64,000 nt of DNA, taken from positions 1-64,000 of the forward strand of contig JBEEFP010000083.1 of the NCBI GenBank assembly GCA_041166085.1. Direction: 5' to 3'. The notes below the pieces were generated by a model that was not told the DNA's origin, did not search any database, and saw nothing but the letters and a program-made list of their open reading frames with translations. This DNA comes from JBEEFP01 sp041166085. GTDB taxonomy: Bacteria > Actinomycetota > Acidimicrobiia > Acidimicrobiales > JAFATL01. This document shows positions 51,122 through 59,727 of this stretch, one piece after another. The translations under genes were made by a program, and so were the position numbers. Positions within the stretch are counted from its first letter, which is position 1; each line of letters starts with the position of its first letter.

Positions 51122-51623
51122 TCGACGAAGCGGCCGTCGTGGGCGTCGCGCCGCTGGCACCACCCACCGTTGCGCCCTCCTTGGTGAAGACCGCTCCCTG
51201 CATGCCGCTGGCCTGGTGGAAGCGGCAGAAGAAGGCGACGGCGTCCGCGTTGGGGACCGTGATGTCCACCGTCGCGCTCTCGCCCGGCTTGATCTCTTTG
51301 TCGACCCCGAGGTCGGTGCTGGTGAACGTGTGGGTGGCGCTGCCCTCGTTCTTCACCGTGACGGTGAGCTTCTGGCCCGCCGTCGCCTTGATGAAGGTGG
51401 GGTTGAAGTAATAGTCGTCGGTCTCGATGGCGAGCGTCGTGGCGCCGGTGGCGTCCTTGGTGCCCTTGTTCGTCACCTTGCCCGACAGCTGCACAGGGGT
51501 CGAGGTGGCGGCGCCGTTGGTGCCTGGCTTCGCCGTCGTCTTGCTGCTGTTGCTGCTCTTGTCGCTCCCGCACGCGGCCAGGCCCAACGTCAGCAACATC
51601 ACCACTACCACCAGCTTGCGCAT
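51111..51623 (-). CDS. cupredoxin-like lipoprotein 2
   Basis: The signal MRKLVVVVMLLTLGLAAC gives a lipid Cys at position 18. After a Ser/Thr-rich linker comes a cupredoxin-like beta domain (YYFNPTFIKATAGQKLTVTVKNEGSATHTFTS) ending AVAFFCRFHQASGMQG. The ligands His (ATHTF), Cys (FFC), His (RFH) and Met (SGM) are present, with wider spacing than in the downstream cupredoxin. The two genes overlap and are cotranscribed. They are divergent from an ECF sigma gene. Confidence 0.85.
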   Translation of the reverse strand: MRKLVVVVMLLTLGLAACGSDKSSNSSKTTAKPGTNGAATSTPVQLSGKVTNKGTKDATGATTLAIETDDYYFNPTFIKATAGQKLTVTVKNEGSATHTFTSTDLGVDKEIKPGESATVDITVPNADAVAFFCRFHQASGMQGAVFTKEGATVGGASGATPTTAASSNGY

Positions 51624-51679
51624 CCGGGTTCCTCCTCGTCGTCCACCAGTAGTACGGGCGAAGCGGCCAATTGGTTTGC

Positions 51680-51685
51680 TTGACA
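51680..51685 (+). promoter_or_regulatory. consensus -35 hexamer before the ECF sigma gene
   Basis: A perfect TTGACA lies 31 bp before the sigma start, inside an AT-richer patch (ggtttgcttgacaatc). A matching -10 is only approximate (ccgtat/gtattc near 51705-51712), so the assignment is tentative. Confidence 0.35.
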
Positions 51686-51716
51686 ATCCCTCCCGGCCCC
51701 TCGACCGTATTCCTTG

Positions 51717-52277
51717 GTGTGGGCCGCCCCGGATGATGCGCTGCTCGCTGGCGTGGCCGCCGGCGACCGTGATGCCCTGGTCGCGTTCATCCGCAGGTTC
51801 CAGCGCCGGGTCTTCGGGTTGGCGGTGTCCGTCGTCGGTGATCCGGTCCTCGCGGAGGACATCGCCCAGGAGGCGTTCGTGCGGGCATGGCGGAACGCGG
51901 CGGCGTTCGACGCTCGGCGCGGCTCGGTTGCCAGCTGGCTCCTGACGGTGACACGCAATCTCGCGATCGACGCCCTCCGGCTCCGGCGGGCCGAGCCCGT
52001 CGACCCCGACACGCTGCTCGCGTTGCACCTGCCATCGGCCGAGGCGTCGCCACTCGACGTGACGACCGCTCGCGAGGACGCGGCCCGGTTGGCCGTCGCG
52101 CTGCGGGCCCTGCCCACGGAGCAACGCCGCGCCGTGGTGCTCGCCGGCATCGGCGGACGGACCGCTCGCGAGGTCGCGGAGATCGAGGACGTCCCGCTCG
52201 GTACGGCGAAGACACGCATTCGCACAGCCATGGCCAAGCTGCGCGAGAGCCTCCTCTCGGAGCACGAGGATGACTGA
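51717..52277 (+). CDS. ECF sigma factor (RpoE/SigK-like)
   Basis: Region 2 is visible as FIRRFQRRVFGLAVSVVGDPVLAEDIAQEAFVRAWRNAAAF and region 4 as LRALPTEQRRAVVLAGIGGRTAREVAEIEDVPLGTAKTRIRTAMAKLR. The 186-residue length is normal. It would direct RNA polymerase to a small regulon. GTG 51717 and TTG 51714 are adjacent candidate starts. The stop overlaps the anti-sigma start by 8 bp, so the two are made together. The divergent cupredoxin genes are likely targets (inference). Confidence 0.9.
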   Translation: MWAAPDDALLAGVAAGDRDALVAFIRRFQRRVFGLAVSVVGDPVLAEDIAQEAFVRAWRNAAAFDARRGSVASWLLTVTRNLAIDALRLRRAEPVDPDTLLALHLPSAEASPLDVTTAREDAARLAVALRALPTEQRRAVVLAGIGGRTAREVAEIEDVPLGTAKTRIRTAMAKLRESLLSEHEDD

Positions 52278-52941
52278 GCACGACGCCGTGCACGGCGCGG
52301 CCGAGCTCGCCCTGGGGCTGCTGAGCGGGCCGGAGCGGGCTGAGGCACTCGCCCATTTGGAGGGCTGCGCCGCATGCCGGACGACGGTCGAGGAGCTGGC
52401 CGACGTGGCCGACCGCCTCCTGCTGCTCGCGCCCGAGGCGGAGCCCCCGGTCGGCTTCGAGAGCGGCGTGCTGGCGCGGGCCGGCGCACCTGTCGTCCGC
52501 GCCAGGTCGCGTCGGCTGGTGGTGCTGGCGGCCGCTGTGGTGCTGGTGGTCGCGGCTGCCAGTGGCGCGTTCCTGCTCACACGCGATCGGCGAGGAACGC
52601 GGCTCGACCGCGAGTACGTCGCTGCCCTCGAGCAGCTGCACGGGCGGGCGCTGGCCGCGACGACCCTGCAGGACTCCACGGGCCAGCAGGCGGGGCAGCT
52701 CTTCCTCTACGAGGGCACGACGTCGTGGTTGTTCGTCACCGTCGACGACCCGGGCGCCACCGGCGATCTCGCCGTCGAGGTTCGCTTCGACGACGGCCAT
52801 CGCGTCCTCGTGCCGGGACTGCACCTGGCGAGCGGCCGAGGGTCGCTCGGCGCCACGGTGGACCTGCGGCTCAGCGACCTCGCGGGCGTCCGGGTGGTCG
52901 ACGACTCCGGCCGCGTGCGCTACACGATCCGACGTCCGTAG
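52270..52941 (+). CDS. membrane anti-sigma factor (RskA-like, zinc-binding)
   Basis: The N-terminal anti-sigma domain has the ZAS motif H29-x3-C33-x2-C36 (HLEGCAACR). One membrane helix follows at about 83-103 (LVVLAAAVVLVVAAASGAFLL), then an extracytoplasmic domain of about 115 residues (QQAGQLFLYEGTTSWLFVTV...). This is the layout of RskA/RslA proteins, which hold the sigma factor at the membrane until proteolysis releases it. It is coupled to the sigma gene by an 8-bp overlap. Confidence 0.88.
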   Translation: MTEHDAVHGAAELALGLLSGPERAEALAHLEGCAACRTTVEELADVADRLLLLAPEAEPPVGFESGVLARAGAPVVRARSRRLVVLAAAVVLVVAAASGAFLLTRDRRGTRLDREYVAALEQLHGRALAATTLQDSTGQQAGQLFLYEGTTSWLFVTVDDPGATGDLAVEVRFDDGHRVLVPGLHLASGRGSLGATVDLRLSDLAGVRVVDDSGRVRYTIRRP

Positions 52942-52950
52942 GCCGCTGAA

Positions 52951-52967
52951 TCCCACGAAGAGTGGGA
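52951..52967 (+). terminator. Rho-independent terminator after the anti-sigma gene
   Basis: TCCCAC-gaaga-GTGGGA followed by atttcttt is a classical intrinsic terminator, 9 bp after the stop. Confidence 0.75.
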
Positions 52968-53010
52968 ATTTCTTTCGACAAATCGCCCAGACCCTGCAAC
53001 GCCCCCTCAG

Positions 53011-54453
53011 GTGTGGGCACATCGGGCCGATATCGCCTTGGTGGACGGGGGCGCGAGAAGGGCGGCAGGCCGGCAAGCGGCGGTGCTTCTCCTCGCCGCG
53101 GGGGCGATCACCGTCGCCAACGCGCCGCTGGCCGCCCGCACGGGTGGCAACGGGAGCGCCCTCGCAGTCGTCGGCGCCGTCGCCATGGTCGCGGGCGTCG
53201 TCTCGTGGGTCCTGCCATGGTCGCGGTGGAACGAGCACGCGCTGCTGAGCCTGGTCGCGGCTGCGTTCGCCTTGATCACGAGCGGGAACGCTCTGGGCGA
53301 CCGCAACCCGTACACCTACGGCATCTACTTCGTGCTCGTGTTCGCCTGGGTGGGCCTGCATCGCCCGACCGCGACGGCCCTCTGGCTCGCACCCGCGGCC
53401 ACGGGTGCGTACCTTGCGCCGTTCGCGGCGTCGTCGGTGCACGACTCCAATGCGTGGACATCGGTGATCGTGGTCATTCCCGTCTGCCTGTTGGTGGGCG
53501 AGACCATCTCCCGGGCGATGGCCGGGCTCCGTCAGTCGCGGCAGCTCGACATCCGTCGCGTCGGTGACCTCGAAGCCGTGGTCGGGGCGGCCGCGCTGCT
53601 GCAGGCCGAGTCCGATCCCCACAACGTCGGGCCTCTGCTGGCGCGCGTGGCGTGCAGCATCCTCCATGGTGAGGACGCGGTGGTCCTCCTGGAGGACGGA
53701 GACGGCGGCCGCCTCACCGCGGGCGTCCACTCCGGTGTCGGCGATCACCGCACCATCGGGCTGCCGCCTCTCGACGCCGTCGACGAGGCGCTGCGGGAAG
53801 GCCAGGCCGTGCTGCACGCAGACACCCTGGTCGTACCGCTGCGCGGTGCCAACCGGGTGTTGGGTGCTGTAGCCGTCCGGTTCGCGGCCGGTCAGGTCCC
53901 GGACTCGTTCACATTGCACGCGGCTCAGCTGTTCGGTTCCCAGGCCGGCATTGCCCTCGAACAGCGACGCGTCATCGACGAGCTGACCGAGGCGGCGATG
54001 CAGGACGCGCTCACCGGCGTCGGCAACCGCCGGCGAGCTGCGCTGCTGCTCGAGGCGCTGCGCCCCGAGGACGCCGTCGTCCTCATCGACCTCGACCACT
54101 TCAAGCTCGTCAACGACACGGCGGGCCACGCGACGGGCGACCGCGTGCTCGTTCTCCTCGGGCGCTACCTGCGCGAGGCGGCACGCGACGTCGACGCCAT
54201 CGCACGCTACGGCGGCGAGGAGTTCCTGCTCGTGCTGCGCAACGCCAACGACGCGGCGCTGAGCGCCACCGCGCGGCTGCTCGACGGGTGGCGTGCCCTG
54301 CAGCCGCTCACGACCTTCAGCGCCGGCGTCGCCGTCCACCAGCCGGGGCGCTCGCCCGCCGCCACGCTGGGTCGGGCGGACGCCGCCCTCTACCGCGCCA
54401 AGCGCAACGGCCGCGATCGCGTCTGCGAGGACGCGGCCGAGGAGACCGTCTAA
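53011..54453 (+). CDS. membrane diguanylate cyclase (GGDEF)
   Basis: Residues 20-175 hold about five to six membrane helices (AAVLLLAAGAITVANAPL, LAVVGAVAMVAGVVSWVLPW, YFVLVFAWVGLH, SVIVVIPVCLLVGETIS). A GAF-like region follows (about 190-315), then a GGDEF domain at about 325-480: MQDALTGVGNRRRAALLL, VVLIDLDHFKLVNDTAGHATGDRVL and the catalytic YGGEEF. No RxxD inhibitory site is seen in its usual place (the preceding residues are RDVDAIARYGGEEF). It would make c-di-GMP. There is no EAL domain. The GTG 53011 start is tentative; GTG 53041 is another option. Confidence 0.87.
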   Translation: MWAHRADIALVDGGARRAAGRQAAVLLLAAGAITVANAPLAARTGGNGSALAVVGAVAMVAGVVSWVLPWSRWNEHALLSLVAAAFALITSGNALGDRNPYTYGIYFVLVFAWVGLHRPTATALWLAPAATGAYLAPFAASSVHDSNAWTSVIVVIPVCLLVGETISRAMAGLRQSRQLDIRRVGDLEAVVGAAALLQAESDPHNVGPLLARVACSILHGEDAVVLLEDGDGGRLTAGVHSGVGDHRTIGLPPLDAVDEALREGQAVLHADTLVVPLRGANRVLGAVAVRFAAGQVPDSFTLHAAQLFGSQAGIALEQRRVIDELTEAAMQDALTGVGNRRRAALLLEALRPEDAVVLIDLDHFKLVNDTAGHATGDRVLVLLGRYLREAARDVDAIARYGGEEFLLVLRNANDAALSATARLLDGWRALQPLTTFSAGVAVHQPGRSPAATLGRADAALYRAKRNGRDRVCEDAAEETV

Positions 54454-54476
54454 GCCCCACACCTCCCCCGACCGCA

Positions 54477-54525
54477 CGTCTCGAGGAAATGGGGTACCGA
54501 ATCGGTACCCCATTTCCTCGAGACG
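54477..54525. terminator. 49-bp perfect palindrome, repeat family member 2
   Basis: Arms of 24 bp (54477-54500 and 54502-54525) pair perfectly around one A. The outer CTCGAGGAAAT and inner ACCGAATCGGT are identical to the element at 24742-24800, while the five bases between them differ (ggggt versus agccc) with matching changes on the other arm. Here it follows a plus-strand gene and precedes another plus-strand gene. Confidence 0.75.
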
Positions 54526-54594
54526 AAGCGGTTTGAGCGGCGAAGCAAAATTCGTACGGGCGTCGACACGACCCGTCGTTAACGTCGGGTACAG

Positions 54595-56340
54595 ATGTCC
54601 GGCTCAGCGCTCTGGCGCCTGCGCGTCTACGTCCGGCCCTACCGCGGCCAGATGGTTGCCATGGTCCTCACGGCCATGGCCGGCCTCAGCGCGCAGATCG
54701 TCGTGCCGCTGGTCACCAAATCGGTGATCGACGGGCCCGTGGCCCGCCACGAGCGCGGCGCGCTGCTGCCGATGGTCGGACTGGTGCTCGTGCTCGGCGT
54801 CGTCGACTGCAGCCTCGCCTTCATCCGCCGCTGGATCCAGGCCTCCGCTTCCAACGGCATCGAGCAGTCGATCCGCAACGACCTCTACGCCCACCTGCAA
54901 CGCCTGCCCGTCGCCTTTCACGACCAATGGCAGTCGGGCCAGCTGCTCTCGCGCGCCATGTCCGACCTCTCCACCATCAGGCGCTTCCTCGGCTTCGGGC
55001 TGGTGTTCCTGTTCGTGAACGTGGCGACGTTCTTCCTCGTGATCGCGCTCCTGTTCCGCATGCACGCCTTGCTCGCGCTGCTGGCGGCGTCGTCGGTGTT
55101 GCCCATCGGGTGGCTCTGCTTCCGGTTCGAGCGGGCCTACATCGAGGTGGCGCGGGTCCGTCAGGACCAGGAAGGCGATCTCACCACCGTCGTCGAGGAA
55201 GCGGCCACCGGGATCCGCGTGATCAAGGCCTTCGGCCGGGCCCGCTTGGCCGAGGACCAGTTCGCCGTCCGCGCCACCGCCCTGCGGGGCTCGGGTCTGC
55301 GCTCGGCTTACCTCAAGGCCCGCTTCTGGGCCCTGCTCGACCTCGTCCCGACGCTGACCCTCGGCGCCGTTCTCGTCGGTGGCGCCGTCGCCGTCGAGCG
55401 CGGCTCATTGACGATCGGCGGACTGGTGGCCTTCGTCACGCTGCTGCTCCTGCTGGTCTGGCCGGTAGAGGCGCTCGGGTTCATCCTTGCGACCGGGCAG
55501 GAGGCGGAGACGGCGGCGCGGCGCGTGTACGAGGTGCTCGACACCGAGCCCGCCGTCGCTGATCGCCCGGGCGCGCGCACGATCGAGCGGGTCGAGGGCC
55601 GCGTGCGGTTCGAGTCCGTCGGGTTCCGCTACGCCACCGGCGGGGCGGTGCTGCGCGACATCGAGCTCGAGCTGGCGCCGGGGGAGACGGTTGCGTTGGT
55701 CGGGGCCACCGGCTCGGGCAAGACCACCCTGACCTCGCTCCTGCCCCGCTTGTACGACGTGAGCGCGGGCCGCGTCACGGTGGACGGCGTCGACGTCCGG
55801 GACTTCGCGCTGTCCTCGCTGCGTCGCCACGTCGGCGTGGCCTTCGAGGACCCGATCCTGTTCTCGGCCAGCGTCCGCGAGAACCTGCTCTTGGGCCGGC
55901 CCGACGCCAGCGATGCCGATCTCGAGCGCGCCATCGAGACGGCCCAGGCGGGGTTCGTGCACGACCTGCCATGGGGCCTGGACACGCGCGTGGGCGAGCA
56001 GGGACTCACCCTCTCGGGCGGGCAGCGCCAGCGCCTGGCGCTGGCGCGCGCCGTCGTCGGTGAACCGTCGGTGCTCGTGCTCGACGACCCGCTCTCCGCC
56101 CTCGACGTCCACACCGAGGCCCTCGTCGAGGAGGCCCTGGCGCGGGTGCTGGCCGGCACCACCGCGCTGGTCGTCGTGCACCGCCCGTCCACCGTCGCGC
56201 TGGCCGACCGAGTCGCCTTCCTCGCTGACGGGCGCATCGCGGCCACTGGCACCCATTCCGAGCTGTTGGAGCGCGTCCCCGCGTACCGCGCCGTGCTGGC
56301 TCAGGAGGCCGAGGCCTCGAGACTCAAGGAGGCGGGATGA
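54595..56340 (+). CDS. ABC exporter half-transporter with degenerate ATP site
   Basis: A six-helix type IV (ABCB-like) membrane domain fills residues 15-310, and the ATPase domain follows. Walker A is GATGSGKTT (about 369-377), the signature is canonical LSGGQ (473-477), the Q-loop Gln is Glu418 (AFEDP), the Walker B Glu is Asp498 (VLVLDDP), and the H-loop is VVVHRPSTV. These changes mark it as the degenerate half of a heterodimer, like BmrC or TM287. The next gene, overlapping by 4 bp, encodes the active half. The substrate is unknown; drugs or lipids are usual. Confidence 0.9.
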   Translation: MSGSALWRLRVYVRPYRGQMVAMVLTAMAGLSAQIVVPLVTKSVIDGPVARHERGALLPMVGLVLVLGVVDCSLAFIRRWIQASASNGIEQSIRNDLYAHLQRLPVAFHDQWQSGQLLSRAMSDLSTIRRFLGFGLVFLFVNVATFFLVIALLFRMHALLALLAASSVLPIGWLCFRFERAYIEVARVRQDQEGDLTTVVEEAATGIRVIKAFGRARLAEDQFAVRATALRGSGLRSAYLKARFWALLDLVPTLTLGAVLVGGAVAVERGSLTIGGLVAFVTLLLLLVWPVEALGFILATGQEAETAARRVYEVLDTEPAVADRPGARTIERVEGRVRFESVGFRYATGGAVLRDIELELAPGETVALVGATGSGKTTLTSLLPRLYDVSAGRVTVDGVDVRDFALSSLRRHVGVAFEDPILFSASVRENLLLGRPDASDADLERAIETAQAGFVHDLPWGLDTRVGEQGLTLSGGQRQRLALARAVVGEPSVLVLDDPLSALDVHTEALVEEALARVLAGTTALVVVHRPSTVALADRVAFLADGRIAATGTHSELLERVPAYRAVLAQEAEASRLKEAG

Positions 56341-58154
56341 CGGCGGCGGACTGGCGCGGCGTCGCTCCAGAGTCCGTCGACGAGGTCACCGGCGGCCTGG
56401 GCGCCTTCTTGCGCGAGCGCAGCCGTCGCCTGCTCGGCTCGCTGCTGCGACCTCACCGGCGCGTCCTCGTCGTCATGGCCGTGGTCGTCCTCGTGCAGAA
56501 CGTCGCCACCATGGCCGGGCCCTGGCTGGTGCGCATCGGCATCGACAAGGGCATCCCCGCCCTCGTCGACCACAACGACGCGGGCCCCCTCGTCCGCGTC
56601 GCCCTCGCCCTCCTCGTGGCAGCCATCGTGCAGGCGGTCGGCACCGCGTGGTTCCTGCGCCTCACCGGCGACGTCGGCCAAGCCGTGCTCTTCGACCTGC
56701 GCACGCGGCTGTTCGCCCACTTCCAGCGCCTGAGCCTCTCGTTCCACGAGCGCTACACATCGGGGCGGGTGATCTCGCGGCTGACGTCGGACGTGGACTC
56801 GATCGGCGAGCTGCTGGACACCGGCCTGGAGACGCTGGTGCTGGCCGGCCTGTCGATCGTGAGCACCGCGATCGTTCTCGTCGTCCTCGACGCGCCGATG
56901 GGTCTGGTCGCCATGCTCTCGTTCCCGTTGCTGGTGGCGTTGACGGTGTGGTTCCGGCGCCAGTCCGAGAAGGCGTACCGGGCCGGACGCGAAGCGGTCG
57001 CCCTTGTGATCGTGCAGTTCGTCGAGTCGCTGGCCGGCATCCGGGCCGTGCAGGCCTTCCGGCGCGAGGGTCGCAACCAGTCCCTCTTCGAGGACGTCAA
57101 CGCCCGCTACACCGACGCGAACCGCTGGTCGATGCGGCTGGCCGCCGTGTACGGGCCCGCCATCCGCGGTGTGGGCGGCATCACCGTCGCCGTTACCCTG
57201 TTCTACGGCGCTACTCGTGTGCTCGACGGCGCCACGACGGTCGGTGTGTTGGCGGCCTTCGTGCTCTACCTGCGCCGCTTCTTCGAGCCCATGCAGGACC
57301 TCGCGCAGTTCTTCAACGTCTTCCAAGCCGCGGCAGCCGGGCTCGAGAAGCTGAGCGGCGTGCTCGACGAGCAGCCCACCGTCGCCGAGTCCGCGGCGCC
57401 CGTCGCGCTGCTGTCGGCGCGTGGCGAGGTGCGCTTCGCGCATGTGCGCTTCGGCTACCGGCAGGCGGTGGTGCTGCCGGACCTCGAGCTCCGCGTCCCG
57501 GCTGGACAGACGGTTGCGCTGGTGGGAGCGACGGGCGCGGGCAAGACCACCATCGTCCGCCTGCTGGCCCGCTTCTACGACCCCAACGAAGGCACCGTCA
57601 CCCTCGACGGAGTCGACCTGCGCGACCTCTCCGAGGACGCGCTCCGACGGGCCGTCGCCATGGTGACCCAGGAGAGCTTCCTGTTCTCCGGTTCGGTCGC
57701 CGACAACATCGCCTTCGGTCGCCCGGGCGCGTCGCGCACGGAGATCGAGCAGGCGGCGCGAGCCATCGGCGCCCATGACTTCATCGCCGCCCTGCCCGAC
57801 GGCTACGACACCGACGTGCGCAAGCGGGGAGGACGCCTGTCCGCGGGACAGCGGCAGCTCGTCTCGTTCGCACGCGCCTTCCTGGCGGATCCGCGGGTGC
57901 TCATCCTCGACGAAGCCACGTCGTCATTGGACCTGCCCAGTGAGCGGCTCGTGCAACACGCGCTGCGCACGTTGCTGGCCGACCGCACGGCCGTCATCAT
58001 CGCCCACCGCCTCTCGACGGTGGAGATCGCCGACCGGGTCCTGGTGCTGGAGGACGGCCGCATCGTCGAGGACGGCTCGCCGTCCGACCTGCTCGACCGC
58101 CCCGGCGGCCATTACGCCGCGCTGCACGCGGCGTGGCAGGAGTCCGTGGCCTAG
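56337..58154 (+). CDS. ABC exporter half-transporter with consensus ATP site
   Basis: The 605-residue partner of the previous protein has six membrane helices and an ATPase domain with GATGAGKTT, the normal Q-loop MVTQES, Walker B VLILDEATSSLD with catalytic Glu526, and IIAHRLST. Its own signature motif is LSAGQ (501-505) instead of LSGGQ. In a heterodimer its Walker motifs would pair with the intact LSGGQ of the first subunit, giving one active site, while its LSAGQ faces the degenerate site. The N-terminal 40 residues are a cytoplasmic extension. Confidence 0.92.
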   Translation: MTAADWRGVAPESVDEVTGGLGAFLRERSRRLLGSLLRPHRRVLVVMAVVVLVQNVATMAGPWLVRIGIDKGIPALVDHNDAGPLVRVALALLVAAIVQAVGTAWFLRLTGDVGQAVLFDLRTRLFAHFQRLSLSFHERYTSGRVISRLTSDVDSIGELLDTGLETLVLAGLSIVSTAIVLVVLDAPMGLVAMLSFPLLVALTVWFRRQSEKAYRAGREAVALVIVQFVESLAGIRAVQAFRREGRNQSLFEDVNARYTDANRWSMRLAAVYGPAIRGVGGITVAVTLFYGATRVLDGATTVGVLAAFVLYLRRFFEPMQDLAQFFNVFQAAAAGLEKLSGVLDEQPTVAESAAPVALLSARGEVRFAHVRFGYRQAVVLPDLELRVPAGQTVALVGATGAGKTTIVRLLARFYDPNEGTVTLDGVDLRDLSEDALRRAVAMVTQESFLFSGSVADNIAFGRPGASRTEIEQAARAIGAHDFIAALPDGYDTDVRKRGGRLSAGQRQLVSFARAFLADPRVLILDEATSSLDLPSERLVQHALRTLLADRTAVIIAHRLSTVEIADRVLVLEDGRIVEDGSPSDLLDRPGGHYAALHAAWQESVA

Positions 58155-59308
58155 AGCGGCTGGGTGGCTACGCCGGCCAGGCTGGCGATCGCGACGCCGC
58201 GCTTGCCCTCGCGCAGCGGGTTCTTGTCGAGGCCGTTGGTGAGGTAACAGAGCGAGATGCCGGACTCCGGGTCGGCCCAGGCCAGCTGACCACCCGCACC
58301 GGCGTGCCCGAACGCGCGCGGCGAGACCGTGCGTCCGAACGCGCGCATGTGGGACTGCCCGTCGTCACCCGCCACGACGACACCCAGGGCCCGGTTGGCC
58401 GTGAGCCCGGGGATCCACGGATCGGGGAACGTGTTGCGCACCCGACCGGTGACGTCGGCGAGCACCTCCGGCTCCCAGATGCCGCCGTTGTTGTGGAGCA
58501 GTGCCTGGTAGTAGAGGGCCATGTCGGCCGCGGTCATGACCCCGCCGCCGCCGGGCACGCCGACCGCGACGTTGGCGGGTTCGTTGAACAGCAGCAGCGC
58601 CTCGTCGGTCACCTCCGTCACCGGAAGGTTCGGGATGCCGAGCACGGCTTCCATCTCCGCGGCGGTCGGGGGCTCGCCGACGTGCACGAGCTCGGCGATC
58701 TCCGGCTGCTGGTCCTCGGGGATGCCGAGGCCCAGCTCCAGACCCAGAGGCATGGCGATGCGGGTGCGGATGAAGCTGCGGTAATCCTCGCCGGAGAGAC
58801 GTTCGATGAGCTCGGCCAGCACCCAGTGGGCCGACGTCGGGTGGTACTCGAAGGCGGTGCCCGGCTCCCAGTTGAGCTTCCAGCGCGCGAACGCCTCGAG
58901 CCGCTTGTCGCGTGAGGCCCAGTCGGGCGGACCGAGCGGCGCGTGCGGGAAGCCGGAGGTGTGCAGCATCACCTGCTCGATGGTGATGACGTCCTTGCCG
59001 TTGGTGCCGAACTCGGGGATCACGTCGACCACCCGCTGCGAGGGATCGAGCTTGCCCTCGCCGATCAGGATCCACGCCGCGCCGGCGACGATCGCCTTGG
59101 TCGCGCTGAACACCACGTAGCGCGTCGTCGGCTTGGCGTCGCCGACGGTCTCGAAGGCGGCGAGCTTGCCGTCGCGTGCCAACGCCAGCTGGCAGGACGG
59201 GAGCAGGCCGGCGTCGACCTCGCGGCGGATGCGGGTGAGCAGGGCGTCGAGGCGTTCGGGGATGACGCCGAGGGACTCGGGCTTCTCGATGCTGTACGGG
59301 GCAGGCAC
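58151..59308 (-). CDS. class C beta-lactamase-family serine hydrolase
   Basis: The 385-residue protein has the SxxK motif in FSATKAIVAGAAW (nucleophile Ser), the second-motif Tyr in FEYHPTSAHWVL, and a third motif near FGHAGAGGQLAWADP (HAG in place of KTG). The missing signal peptide suggests a cytoplasmic esterase or peptidase rather than a true beta-lactamase. It overlaps the convergent ABC gene by 4 bp. The C-terminus (LCYLTNGLDKNPLREGKR) is typical of the esterase-type group. Confidence 0.85.
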   Translation of the reverse strand: MPAPYSIEKPESLGVIPERLDALLTRIRREVDAGLLPSCQLALARDGKLAAFETVGDAKPTTRYVVFSATKAIVAGAAWILIGEGKLDPSQRVVDVIPEFGTNGKDVITIEQVMLHTSGFPHAPLGPPDWASRDKRLEAFARWKLNWEPGTAFEYHPTSAHWVLAELIERLSGEDYRSFIRTRIAMPLGLELGLGIPEDQQPEIAELVHVGEPPTAAEMEAVLGIPNLPVTEVTDEALLLFNEPANVAVGVPGGGGVMTAADMALYYQALLHNNGGIWEPEVLADVTGRVRNTFPDPWIPGLTANRALGVVVAGDDGQSHMRAFGRTVSPRAFGHAGAGGQLAWADPESGISLCYLTNGLDKNPLREGKRGVAIASLAGVATQPL

Positions 59309-59338
59309 GCCGCGACCCTAGTGAGCTAGGAAAGGGCC

Positions 59339-59650
59339 ATGCCGAAAGTCGCCATGATCGCCAAGCTCACCGCCGCCGACGGCAAGCGCGACGAGCTCGC
59401 CGCCGTCCTCGAGAAGATCTTCCCCGCCGTGGACCAGGAGGACGGCACCGAGGTGTACGCCCTGCACGACGACCTGGGCGAGCCCAACGTGCTGTGGTTC
59501 TACGAGCTCTACCGCGACAACGACGCCATGGGCGCCCACGGTTCGAGCGAGGCCATGAAGGAGATGATCGGGGGACTGGCCGGGCTGGTCGGCGCCGCGC
59601 CCGAGATGCACATGATCGAGCCCAGGCGGGCCAAAGGCCTCGCCATCTGA
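59339..59650 (+). CDS. ABM-domain (YgiN-like) monooxygenase
   Basis: The 103-residue protein has the antibiotic-biosynthesis-monooxygenase fold: MIAKLTAADGKRDELAAVLEKIFPAVDQEDGTEVYALHDDLGEPNVLWFYELYRDNDAMGAHGSS. The WFYELY strand and the His that follows are the usual pocket residues. Such dimeric ferredoxin-like proteins oxidise quinols or related molecules without a cofactor. The ribosome site aggaaaggg is good. A long hairpin separates it from the convergent MBL gene. Confidence 0.82.
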   Translation: MPKVAMIAKLTAADGKRDELAAVLEKIFPAVDQEDGTEVYALHDDLGEPNVLWFYELYRDNDAMGAHGSSEAMKEMIGGLAGLVGAAPEMHMIEPRRAKGLAI

Positions 59651-59659
59651 CCGACATCA

Positions 59660-59717
59660 CCAGCGAACTCGCCCGGATTGGACTGTCCCAGCAGTCCAAA
59701 CCGGGCGAGTTCGCTGG
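59660..59717. terminator. bidirectional hairpin between convergent genes
   Basis: CCAGCGAACTCGCCCGG (59660-59676) pairs with its complement at 59701-59717, and an inner TGGACT pairs with AGTCCA (59693-59698). The 17-bp outer stem sits between the ABM gene and the convergent MBL gene. Confidence 0.75.
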
Positions 59718-59727
59718 CTTTCAGGCG

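Noticed and set aside
52942..53010. c-di-GMP riboswitch before the GGDEF gene
   Set aside because: The gap is only 69 bp and is mostly the anti-sigma terminator and its T-rich tail; there is no room for the aptamer.
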